From Hyperoplus lanceolatus (lineage: Eukaryota > Chordata > Actinopteri > Uranoscopiformes > Ammodytidae), in the NCBI GenBank assembly GCA_026929865.2, contig CM049410.1, forward strand, positions 12,290,501-12,354,500: a stretch of DNA of 64,000 bases, given 5' to 3'. Below the pieces are notes generated by a model. The model was not told where the DNA came from. It was given only the letters and a program-made list of their open reading frames with translations, and ran no database searches. The translations under genes were made by a program, and so were the position numbers. Positions 46,769-56,347 of the stretch are shown here, piece by piece (positions within the stretch are counted from its first letter, which is position 1; each line of letters opens with the position of its first letter).

Positions 46769-48011
46769 TGCCGGATGCTGATACGAGCGGGCGCTGAGCC
46801 TCCTGAGTGAGGTAGCACTGCGTGGCCATACATTAAATTGCCAGGATTAGCCTTGACTGCTGCGGGCTGGCTGATAGCATTACCCGTTATGGAGCGACTG
46901 GGAGGGATCGTGGCTCCATTTCGACTCTGTTATTCTGTCGTAATGAGGCATAACCCCACTCATAGAGGACTCAATGGTTTCCTGGTTAATGCATCAGGCC
47001 AAGGGTGTAGCACATGTGCTGACTGCGAGGGAGGGGGAGATGGCGGAGGGGGTTAGGGATGGATTGCATGAAAATATGTCAGCAAGAAAGTACATTCCTA
47101 AGATAAAAAAACACATTATTCTTCTTCTTTAGACTGACTTGATATGGTTAGAGTAGATTATAACAGCTTCGGCGTGGTTACATGACCAAACAGTAATATC
47201 AAAACAATGAATGGATTTGTTTGTTTTGAGTTGTTTCAGGTGCCAGGCAAAATGCAAGTATTATCAAACATAGGTCACTCAGAACATACAGTTACAAATA
47301 ACAAGGACACATTTAGAGGCAATGGCAAGCAGACAATAAAGTGCAGACATTAAACAGCATACATAAAACATTGTAGTGTGGTGCACAGTTATTTAGTTTA
47401 TTATAAGGAAGTTTATTTCATTATGATATAGTGTGTGTTGCCGCTCTCTGGCATTTGTAAATGTCTTCTTACCCACGTGGTTCATTTTCTCTGCTCCACA
47501 CCACTCAGAGAATCAGCGCATGTCTTCTGTCATGTTCAACTAGACGTAATCTTCCGTAATCAAACCAGCAATCTAGTACAAGCTCAATCCTGCGATTACA
47601 AGCCCGGAGATGATATCTAGATGAAAGGGGAACGTTTTGTCTAGAAAACCTTGTATCTCCATGTCAAGCTTAAAGTTGCAAAACATTGCTGGTATTCGTT
47701 TGGGATGCCTTCAATTTGGGTAAAAGTCACCTGACATCATACATTTCTATCATTTGGCTTAGTCCTGCAGCCACCAAGAGTCCTCTCAGCGACTGGAGAA
47801 TAATAATTTTTTATGGCAATATTTAAGGGTGCCAGGTATTCACAGGACTTGACCGATTCCTGAGCGCAATTTCACACAAGTGAAAATCCATGAGAAGCGA
47901 CAGAGGAGGATGTGCCTTTCATAATAACCACGTCTCCTTCTCTCTGTGAAGGTTGCTCCTGCTGTGTGCTTAAATTGGTGTAGTTATCACTAAAGAAACA
48001 GGGGCTTAGCT

Positions 48012-48013
<2 letters not shown>

Positions 48014-48090
<77 letters not shown>
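48014..48090. repeat. GT microsatellite
   Basis: About 38 perfect GT units, facing a CA tract 96 bases further on. Confidence 0.97.
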
Positions 48091-48091
<1 letters not shown>

Positions 48092-48186
48092 CAAGAACTC
48101 CCATGCTGCTGTCCAAGAGCTTTGGCTTTCCGACATTAGACCGATATCAATCAGATATGTTTCAGCATTGTTTGGCTTAGCTTGGA

Positions 48187-48196
48187 CACACGCACA

Positions 48197-48278
<82 letters not shown>

Positions 48279-48295
48279 CACACTCACACTCACAG
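48187..48295. repeat. CA microsatellite with CACACT units
   Basis: About 42 CA units, with CGCA and CCCA variants at the left and four CACACT hexamers at the right end. Confidence 0.97.
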
Positions 48296-48468
48296 ATAAG
48301 TACAAGGAACCAAACCAGAAGCATATACACCCTAATAATCGGAAGAAGAAAAAACAATTATCTCTCTGCATGCATACGTGTGTGACAACACAAAAAGAAA
48401 CACACACACACGAACCCAATCTCTCTCTATATATTTATACTTTTCGCTCCCTCCCATCCACACACCAA

Positions 48469-48473
<5 letters not shown>

Positions 48474-48508
<35 letters not shown>
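48474..48508. repeat. CA microsatellite
   Basis: About 16 CA units. Confidence 0.95.
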
Positions 48509-48510
<2 letters not shown>

Positions 48511-48672
48511 GACACAATGCCACATCACATAATTTCAGAGAGCGTGTTTAACCTAATCACACTCAACCATGCGTGATCCTCAGAGGGGGAGTCAGGTCTG
48601 TTATGACAGTTGATGTGCTGTGTGATGGCCACGGGGTTTTTAAGAGAACCAACCAGCAGCCTGCTTTTGGTA

Positions 48673-48752
48673 CACATACACACACACACGCACACACACA
48701 CACACACACTCACAGACACAAAAACACGCAGACACACACACACAAACTCACA

Positions 48753-48795
<43 letters not shown>
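48673..48795. repeat. Compound CA microsatellite
   Basis: CA tracts separated by CAGACACA and CTCACAGA variants, ending in a pure stretch of about 22 units. Confidence 0.95.
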
Positions 48796-48796
<1 letters not shown>

Positions 48797-48919
48797 GTTG
48801 TCCGAAACACTCATGACAAAGACCTGGACAGGAGAGGCGGACATGCAAGACAGGAAACGAAACAGACAAGACTGTGACTAATTGCACGCTTCATTTCCGT
48901 ATCACTAACCTGTGAGCAG

Positions 48920-48920
<1 letters not shown>

Positions 48921-48964
<44 letters not shown>
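48921..48964. repeat. CA microsatellite
   Basis: About 22 CA units. Confidence 0.96.
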
Positions 48965-48965
<1 letters not shown>

Positions 48966-50177
48966 CTACAGTTCCTACGTCCCATCACATTTGTCCCATG
49001 AAACCTCACAGGGCAATATTTTTAGTTTATATAAATTAATTAATTTTTTTCTGTGATTGATTTTTCTGTATACCTGTGGGGAGATTATAATGGTGAGAGC
49101 AACAGTAATGCATGGGCAGTTTTTGAGTCATGGTTTTGGATGAATGGGATCATCTCTGTGCATGCAGTATTTGTAAACTGATTCTGGCAGCTGCATAGAG
49201 CCTCTTTTTAGTCTTCAACACATAGTGGCAAATACGAGACAACTTCCTGTTTGGTCAGAAAAAATTTTGACAATAATGGAGGAAAAAGCGGCAGCACTAA
49301 AAAACTGGTTTTGTTAAGTATATAGCCGGACTTAGGAAAAGCAGTGACGGTCATATCTAAAGCTTACTGTCTCAAGTTGAGTTCTTTTAACATTTAACAT
49401 ATTTATTAAATCAGCAAATTTGTTCAAATGGAAAACATTTTAGATGGAACTAATTTTGTTTGGAGATTATGCATTTATTCCCTTGATTAAAATGTAATTG
49501 TTTCTTTGAGATGTTATGTTAAGCGTGTTAAGGCAATGAACACTAGAAGTATAAAAGGCATAGCCTAGACTGTACCTGATATTTTGGCATCTTGGGGGCA
49601 ATGAAACCAAATTTGAACACAACATTGACGTTTAATCCCATTCCTTTAGTTGCCGTGGCGAACTTGTTAAACAAACTATGGCTATGTACACATCAAGCAG
49701 TTATGATGCAAACTTATTCCTCTAATGGAGTGGTGTTTCGTCCACCTAAGCAAGTTCCAGGAGTTTTGAGGCCCGGGGCCGGGGGTAATATTTATCTCTT
49801 GAGCTGCTCAACACTCCCCTATGTTCACCATCTAGTCTCTGTCTGTTTGCTGCTGAGCAGGTAGATTTGCAGCAGGGATTTTTACAGTTTTTTTTTCTTC
49901 TCTGAAAGCAGTGGCAGAAAAACTATCTTAGAAACAGTAAGGTTTTCATGTGACGTAGCTATCTGTAAAGCATTACCACTATTTAATTTTAGATTAAACT
50001 AGCTAAAAAACAGAAAAGTAACAAAGATACTTGTACATTGTATTTGCAGCTTTTATAAATTGATAATTGGCATAGACACATTTTTTTGGAACGTATGTAC
50101 TGTACGTGTTACACAACTGGCCAAATGCTTTTAAACCTCAAAAAACCTTTTTTTTTTCATCCTTCCTGTTTCTGCAG
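48965..50177. other. Unassigned AT-rich DNA
   Basis: No gene, RNA or mobile-element end was recognised. It precedes the candidate exon at 50178. Confidence 0.45.
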
Positions 50178-50267
50178 TTACTACTCTCTGCCCTTCTATG
50201 AAATGATTGACCAGTTGGGTTCAGTAGATACTATAGTTACATCAATCAAAACAGACCTTTACAGGAT
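50178..50267 (+). CDS. Candidate internal exon of an unidentified gene
   Basis: A strong acceptor-like pyrimidine tract (TCATCCTTCCTGTTTCTGCAG) precedes a 90-base open segment reading YYSLPFYEMIDQLGSVDTIV and then TSIKTDLYR. It ends at GAT|GTGCGT, where GTGCGT is a tolerable donor inside a GT/GC repeat. The residue mix (aromatic, acidic, hydrophobic) looks like real protein. I do not recognise the family. It is on the same strand as the candidate exon at 32205, so both could belong to one gene with an intron of about 18 kb, but nothing shows this directly. Confidence 0.35.
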
Positions 50268-50330
50268 GTGCGTGTGTGCGTGTGCGTGCGCGTGTGTGTC
50301 TGTGTGCTCTTGCGAGAGTGTTCGTGCCCG
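50268..50330. repeat. Imperfect GT/GC repeat
   Basis: GTGCGT and GTGTGT units, diverging into CTTGCG. Confidence 0.8.
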
Positions 50331-50521
50331 CAGATTTGTGTGTTAGTGCACGGGTCTGTGTTCTTGTGCATGTGTGTATGAGAGACAAGTTGAGATTGTC
50401 ATGAAACAAAGTGAAGCCATATACCACTGCCAGTACTGTGCTGTGCTGGTGACAGATATCATTTATCTAACAGCAGCGGAGGTAGGAAAGTGCTCTCTCT
50501 CTCTGTCACTCTCTCTGTGTC

Positions 50522-50523
50522 TC

Positions 50524-50558
<35 letters not shown>

Positions 50559-50562
50559 CACT
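50522..50562. repeat. CA microsatellite
   Basis: About 20 CA units with one AA interruption. Confidence 0.94.
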
Positions 50563-50910
50563 CTTAATACCCCTTTATCACATTGAAAACAAATATCTCT
50601 ATTAATTGAATCATTAATCCACACACATTAAAATAATCCCCACATTGGACTTCATTCAAACTTCCCCCGTACCCAATGCTGCTTTTCCACGATGATCATT
50701 TCTGTCCCAGCACTCTCGCCATATGTCGGGACTCACTGCTGCCGTCCCAGCCGCCTGCCAATTACGGCTGTGCAACACAAGGACGAACCCCTCACGTCAT
50801 TTTTAGCTCACATTAAATTGTAAAATGCATCTGGATAATTAGCAGTTTGACAGCATCTAGAGACAATACGCACTTGTATTGTTATGTCGCCATTCTGTCC
50901 ATGCTGGCAT

Positions 50911-50915
<5 letters not shown>

Positions 50916-50951
<36 letters not shown>
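50916..50951. repeat. AT repeat
   Basis: About 17 TA units. Confidence 0.93.
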
Positions 50952-50955
<4 letters not shown>

Positions 50956-51689
50956 CTCTTGAACCCAGACAGCTACATGGGAAAGTGACAGGTCCTTTAA
51001 TAGGAGCTGAAATGGAAGAGGTGATGTCATTGCTTTATCTTCTCACCTGGCTGCCATCTGCTCAGTATAACACAGTATAATGGCGTCTCTCTCTATAATA
51101 GTGTCACTCTTATCCCTCACACTGCGATCAATCACAGGGCTTCTTGTAGGCACCAGGGATGAGGATTGTTCAATTGTGTTCTGAACAGAGGCTCAGATTA
51201 GGTTTCCTATTTGTGGTAATGGCATTTTCATAAAACTCCCAGGACAGGTGGACATTAATCATCCAGATATTCAACGAGAAACTCCAAATTTCCTCATAAA
51301 ATAGGGCTGGGTATCGTCAGGGACTTCGCGATACGATACGTATCACGATACACTGGTCACGATACGATATATCACGATATATTGCGTATCTTGATATATT
51401 GCGATATTCCATAAACAAGTTGCCTTGTCAAACATAACAGCACAATATATTGATAGTTGCACAGACAAATGAAGTCAAAACTATTTCATTCACAACTTCC
51501 TTTACTATTTTTCTTCCTTTTTTGGTTTTGGCAAATGATCAAACACTGCTGCAGCTGCTTAACATCAAAATAACAAATCCAATTCACTCTTGCACTAACT
51601 GTACAGGACACAATGAAAATGAAAACACATCAGTGTGCTTTTGTGACACAGTGAATCTTAAGTATTTTTATAAACAAAACTGATCTAAC

Positions 51690-52830
51690 TTCAATAGTCA
51701 GTATCCTAGAGGCTCAGGCCTGACAGCAGTAGGGCTGGCCCGAATACCATTTTTCAGGCTCCGAATATTCGTTGGTTTTTCCAAGCGAATATCCGGATAT
51801 TCGGTCCAGAAAAACACACCATCAAAAACAACATTAATAAAAAAAAAAAAATTAAAAAAAACGTTAATAATCCCTATATACTCCCTGGAACCAATATCAG
51901 ACAATATCTGCATGTTATTTTGTTGAAGATTTAATAGCTTTTGAACGTTAATTAATAGGCCTAAGTAAGTTGGAGTTTCTTACTTTTTTCCCTTGGACGC
52001 GAACAGCTGTCCAAATCAGCTGTCCTCTCTGCGATCTCAGCCCTTACGTAACGGGAGCTTTTCAATTCATCCTGGAATGTGCATCTTTGTTTTCAGGGAA
52101 TTTGTTCAATAAATCCATAACAAGTACCGAATTATTGATTGTCTTATGTGTCCATATTATATCCATTATATTGACCGGGTATTGCCAAGACTTACGCTCT
52201 GCAGCAAGCCAGTCACAGTTTATGGGTGCGGTGCTGTACGTAAACATACAGCTAAGCTAAGGTTAGCATTTAGCTAAGCATTACTTTTCCTCCCGAGATC
52301 CCGCTAATGTTGTGTTATAAAGTTAATGGAAACTATCTATTCTTCCTCCACCTCTCTCGCTTCTCTGCTTGGTGTCGCTTATAGTTTGCATCCCTCGCTC
52401 TGGTAACGTCACGTAGCATACAGCTGGTGTATCACCGGCTTTGAAAAGGTCAGCAGCCAACTAGGTCAAAGTTCAAAGGTGGTTCTGCCGTTCCAAATGG
52501 ATCCAGTAGATGGCACCATTGTATAATGCGAGACCTACTGGACAATGAAGTCGCCCAGTTACAAGCACACCTTTCATTACATTTTCTCAATTAAAAAAAA
52601 AAAAAAAAAAACGAAGCTCCGAATACTAATTTAAGCTCCGAATACTAATTTTCCGAACGAGTTTCGGGCCAGCCCTAGACAGCAGACATGGGTTTGAATC
52701 TGACCCATGGTTGTTTCATTCCCTCTCTGCCCCACTTCATATCTGTATCTCTGCACTGTCAATAAAGCCTTGAAAAGCAAAAAAAAATAAAAATAAAAAA
52801 ATAAATCATAAAAAAAAATAATAAAAACAA
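51690..52830 (+). mobile_element. tRNA-derived SINE split by an hAT element
   Basis: After the inner hAT, the sequence GGTTTGAATCTGACCCATGG (B-box-like), then TTCCCTCTCTGCCCC and GTCAATAAAGCCTTGAAAAG followed by A-rich AAAAT units to about 52830, is the 3' part of a well-known fish SINE. The 5' part lies before the guest, around 51700-51729 (CTAGAGGCTCAGGCC). The exact 5' end is unclear. Confidence 0.6.
51730..52677. mobile_element. hAT element nested in the SINE
   Basis: The ends TAGGGCTGGCCCGAA and TTCGGGCCAGCCCTA are inverted repeats, flanked by the perfect 8-bp duplication GACAGCAG (51722-51729 and 52678-52685). Length is 948 bases. CGAATATTCG and CTCCGAATA words recur near both ends. 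No hAT transposase motif is visible, so it is non-autonomous. Confidence 0.93.
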
Positions 52831-53350
52831 AATCGATATTTTGATATAAAAATCGATACTGATATCGGGAAACTAAGTATCGCGATATATCGATATTTCG
52901 ATTTTTTGACACAGCCTTATAAAATATATATAAAAGAAATAGGGGAAGGTGGGGTGATTTGTGCATTTTGGAAGTTGCAAAACCCCTTGTTTCTAGAAAA
53001 CCGTGGAAGAAATTGGAAATGTGACCACATATTTAAGAACAGCCATCCATTTGACTCATCCTGTAAAGAAGGGAGACACAAGGAATAAGATATAAGCACA
53101 TTTAAGCTCAAAAAACTGTGTTTTGCCTTTCAAAGTAAAATTTCCATGATCAAGGTTTTTTGATTATTGTGTCTGAACAATTATAGACACGTTTGAAAAC
53201 ATTTGACACATGTTTTAGTGCTTTGGTATGCTACACTTTGAGTCTATATAGTTAGCACAATGTCAACCCTAAATTGCTGCATCATGCCTATTATCCAAAA
53301 ATTCTGGGGATGGGGTGATTTGTGCGCAAGGGCCTGGGTGAGTTATAAGT

Positions 53351-53690
53351 AAGTAAGTAAGTAAAATGTATTTATAAAAGCACATTTATGACAGTTTGCA
53401 CTGTCCAAAGTGCTGTACATAGTGCATTCAGTAGGTAAACAATGAAGGTAAAATAACAATAACCAAAATAAAAGACGTAAAGCCCATACATCCACATAAA
53501 CACAGATAGTAGTGCAGAGGTAAGTAAGTAGTGCAGAGGTTAATGGGGAGGAAACACCAGGGTGTACATATGGGTTTTGAGCCTTGATTTAAAGGCAGAA
53601 ATGTAGGGGGAATCACATTTGTCAGGTGGCAGTTGGTTCCACAAGCACGGAGCAACTAGTGCAAAGTACATTTCTGAGAGTTGTGCCAGT
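53351..53690 (-). mobile_element. 5'-truncated L2-type retroposon
   Basis: On the minus strand the sequence ends CAAACTGTCATAAATGTGC, then TTTTATAAATACATTTTAC and ACTT tandem units, an L2-like 3' end. The body upstream includes GGTTCCACAAGCACGGAGC on the + strand, seen in common fish repeats of this type. The 5' boundary near 53690 is approximate. Confidence 0.65.
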
Positions 53691-53699
53691 GGCATGGCT

Positions 53700-53843
53700 G
53701 TATACGCTGGTCACCAAAAGAAAGTGATAGTCTACAGTAGCTCAGGAGAGAGTGACATCTCAATTCCACTTAACGACACCACTGATGAGAGTTCAGATGG
53801 CCAGAAAGATGATGATGGTGACTTTGTCATTGTGACACAATGA
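53700..53843 (+). pseudogene. C-terminal remnant of a pogo/tigger-type transposase
   Basis: The last 47 codons before a stop read VYAGHQKKVIVYSSSGESD, then an acidic serine-rich tail ending KDDDGDFVIVTQ. Acidic tails of this style close many pogo/tigger-derived proteins. The catalytic domain has been lost, partly to the retroposon insertion directly upstream. The frame upstream of about 53690 belongs to that retroposon, so the apparent ATG at 53619 is not meaningful. The family call rests on context (TA-flanked pogo-like ends) and composition. Confidence 0.45.
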
Positions 53844-54494
53844 CGCACAAATCACCCCCGACAAGACAACTTCTTTTCCGAAAGCTATATTTCTTAAACA
53901 GTTTATTCCAGATCCAAAGTTTTTATTGCCAGGGATGCACAACATCCTGAAATATATGTACATATTTGAGTTGGAGACATAACTGTCAAGGCCTCACTTT
54001 AAAATCACTTTGAGTAAAAAGTTGTACAAATCACCCCACCTTCCCCTACAGGTTTTATGTTTTTCGTCCGTCAATGATGATTTATCAAAGTATGCGTGTA
54101 TAGCTGCTGTAAAGATGAAATGGATGTCGACACATTCTCATGTGCTCTTTTCCTGTGGGAGTGGACTGTGTGTGCACCGTGTGTGCATCATTCACATACC
54201 TCAGGCAAACAGCTATAAACTTTTTAAACAGCTGAATTACTAAAATGTCCTTATTCAAATTACATAACAGTCTAAGAAGATAGGATTTCCTTTGATGTAC
54301 GGATTGTAAAGCCCCTTATGGTAAATTTGTTATTTGTGAAATTGGGCCTTAGCCCACATATAAAACTAACTTGACCACCTTCTCATGTTGAACCATCAGT
54401 TCAAAATTATTCATTTTGTTTGCTACTTTGGTTTATGACTGAACACATTCCCATCAGCCTAATCTCTACTAGTATATGTGTTTAGGGCCTATTA

Positions 54495-54604
54495 GAACAT
54501 GTAGGCATGCTAACACACTCAATCTAGACAGTAATCAGTATATCTGCTAAACATAGCCATGTTAACAATGTCAATGTCAGCATGCTAGCATGCTTACACT
54601 AGCA
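54495..54604. repeat. Old dispersed teleost repeat, copy D
   Basis: GCATGCTAACACACTCAATC, CTGCTAAACATAGCCATG and CAGCATGCTAGCATGC words follow the order of the repeat near 42850. It ends where the palindrome at 54609 begins. Confidence 0.55.
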
Positions 54605-54608
54605 TTAA

Positions 54609-55045
54609 AGGCCTACTTCACCGGTTTGAATATGAAGGTGTATTGAATTCTGAGATCCTATGTAGTATAAATGTGCAAAAAAAATTAAAATCGGTTCATC
54701 CTAGCCTGAGAAAAGGCAGAAAGAGTGTTTTTTTTAACCCTATATTTCTCTTTCTGCGATGTCACGAGAAAGAGAAATATAGGGTTAAAAAAAACTTACT
54801 TTGTAAATATTACTGTGATGTCACAGTAAAAGACATCACAGTAATATTTACAAAGTAAGTTTTTTTTAACCCTATATTTCTCTTTCTGCGATGTCACGAG
54901 AAAGAGAAATATAGGGTTAAAAAAAACACTCTTTCTGCCTTTTCTCAGGCTAGGATGAACTGATTTCAATTTTTTTCGCACATTTATACTACATATGATC
55001 TCAGAATTCAATACACCTTCATATTCAAACTGGTGAAGTAGGCCT
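54609..55045. mobile_element. Near-perfect triple-hairpin palindrome with TTAA flanks
   Basis: The whole 437-base unit is one inverted repeat centred near 54829, ending AGGCCTACTTCACC and its complement. TTAA lies on both sides (54605-54608 and 55046-55049). Each arm contains its own hairpin, AACCCTATATTTCTCTTTCT pairing with GAGAAAGAGAAATATAGGG (54738-54788 and 54868-54920). The centre is a third, longer hairpin with TTTGTAAATATTACTGTGAT arms. The two frames translated from the arms are almost identical, as expected of a palindrome, and are not genes. TTAA flanks suggest piggyBac-like mobility. Confidence 0.9.
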
Positions 55046-55949
55046 TTAAGCACAAAGCATACACACTGAGGTAAACAGCCCTGTTGCTATTTGACACAAG
55101 GACGGACCATTTGTTTACTTTCAATAACACAACCCCGATTTATTGTGCATGGTGCGTTGCTGCTCGTGCATGCGTGGCAGGAGAGATTGCGAAGCAGAAA
55201 GAAAAAGACCGTAAAATAAATCACAAAATAGACAGATGACGAGATAGTGTGGGGTGTTAAAGGTTGCAAAAAGCGATGGAGAGATAGCTCGGTGAGAGAA
55301 TGAGATAATCAGATAGACAGAGAGAGAGAGAGAGAGATAGGAGAAAGACCAACAGAGAGAACAGTTCCCCAGTGACACTGCGCTATTGATCCCCGCTTGT
55401 TGCTTAGAGATAGTTTCTCTGAGATCAGGCTAAGCGCTGACACTGCCATCACAATGCATTATGGGGGATCAAAGAGAGGCCAGCATGGGCACCATGCAGG
55501 GGCTGGCTGATGCCCAAGGATGGAGGGAGGAGGGGAGAAAGGGAGAAGGAGAGAAGAAGAGGAGATGCATAGGAGGAGGAGGAGAAGGAGACATACTCTG
55601 CTAAACAGGATTTTCAATCACAGCCTGTCATTCGCTCTGGCATCTCAATCGTTCACCATCGCACAGGAGAAAACGAAAGGGAGGGCGGGATTATAGGTGG
55701 AGATATAAGGGAGGCAAGTGCGAAAAACATGAGAGGGGAAAGAAAATTAGAGCATGAGAAAGCCAGGATGCCAGAGAGATATTATTTAGATGAACTGCAA
55801 TGTGGCAGCGTGTGTGTGTGTGTGCGTGACAGATGGAGGCAATAGGGTGACGATGAGGTGAGAAACATGGTGGGACTCAGAGGAGAGGTGGAGGGGGGAT
55901 TGAAAGAGAGTGAGAAAGATGAAGAGAGGCAGGAAGGACTGCATGAGCC

Positions 55950-55960
55950 TGTGTGTGTGC

Positions 55961-56021
<61 letters not shown>
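55950..56021. repeat. GT microsatellite
   Basis: About 33 GT units after one CTT break. Confidence 0.97.
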
Positions 56022-56022
<1 letters not shown>

Positions 56023-56223
56023 AAGTGAAACCGGTTTGAACGTCTCCAAACACATGCCTCTTCGTCATTTCCTGCTTTCTGTCTATATTTTGTCCTCCGT
56101 CCCTGTCTACCCCACTGCACCCCTCCACCAGGCCAGTGTGTGAACTGTCACTGGACGGCTTACATGTGCCATACAGTCAGAGAAATGTCAAGCATGGTAA
56201 AAGCAACGTATCTTACATTGCCT

Positions 56224-56234
56224 GTGTGTGTGTG

Positions 56235-56278
<44 letters not shown>

Positions 56279-56347
56279 TGTGCGTGCGTGCGTGCGTGTG
56301 TGTGTGCGTGCTTGCATGCGTGCGCTTGCGTGTGTGTGTGTGTGTGT
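56224..56347. repeat. Compound GT and GCGT repeat
   Basis: A pure GT start is followed by about eight GTGC tetramers, then mixed GTGC, TTGC and GT units. Alternating purine-pyrimidine sequence with GC steps favours left-handed Z-DNA. Confidence 0.95.

Larger units (their letters stand above)
43386..47987. other. Unassigned DNA, mostly low complexity
   Basis: It contains a run of about 14 C (43741-43754), CT (43830-43856 and 44380-44402), GT at 45788-45844, 46104-46154 and 46708-46767, and CA at 45966-46012. Two stretches, 44940-45175 and 46835-47000, are more even in composition and free of simple repeats. They could be conserved non-coding elements, but I cannot test that here. No gene was recognised. 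Confidence 0.4.
51303..52918. mobile_element. hAT-like element, outermost of a second three-layer nest
   Basis: The left end is AGGGCTGGGTATCG with GATACGATACG subterminal words. The right end carries matching ATCGATATTTCG and CGCGATATATCG words and closes CACAGCCTT. The direct repeat ATAAAAT flanks it (51296-51302 and 52919-52925), extending to 8 bases with one mismatch. This matches a common fish hAT family with terminal GATA/TATCG-rich repeats. The inner sequence is mostly a SINE that was itself invaded. Confidence 0.75.
52942..54046 (+). mobile_element. Pogo/mariner-like element
   Basis: Perfect 21-base inverted ends begin GGGGAAGGTGGGGTGATTTG and are flanked by TA (52940-52941 and 54047-54048). 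A second inverted pair, GGGGTGATTTGTGCG at about 53313-53328 and CGCACAAATCACCCC at about 53843-53858, lies further in. A remnant of the transposase C-terminus ends at 53843, and a retroposon tail was inserted at about 53351-53690. Confidence 0.85.

Noticed and set aside
46838-47056. 72-codon frame after the GT tract at 46708
   Set aside because: No recognisable motif, and it ends in a glycine-rich purine tract. The sequence is more likely non-coding.
54643-55053. Two nearly identical proteins of about 70-85 residues on opposite strands
   Set aside because: They are translations of the two arms of the palindrome at 54609-55045, with no known motif and no sign of gene structure.
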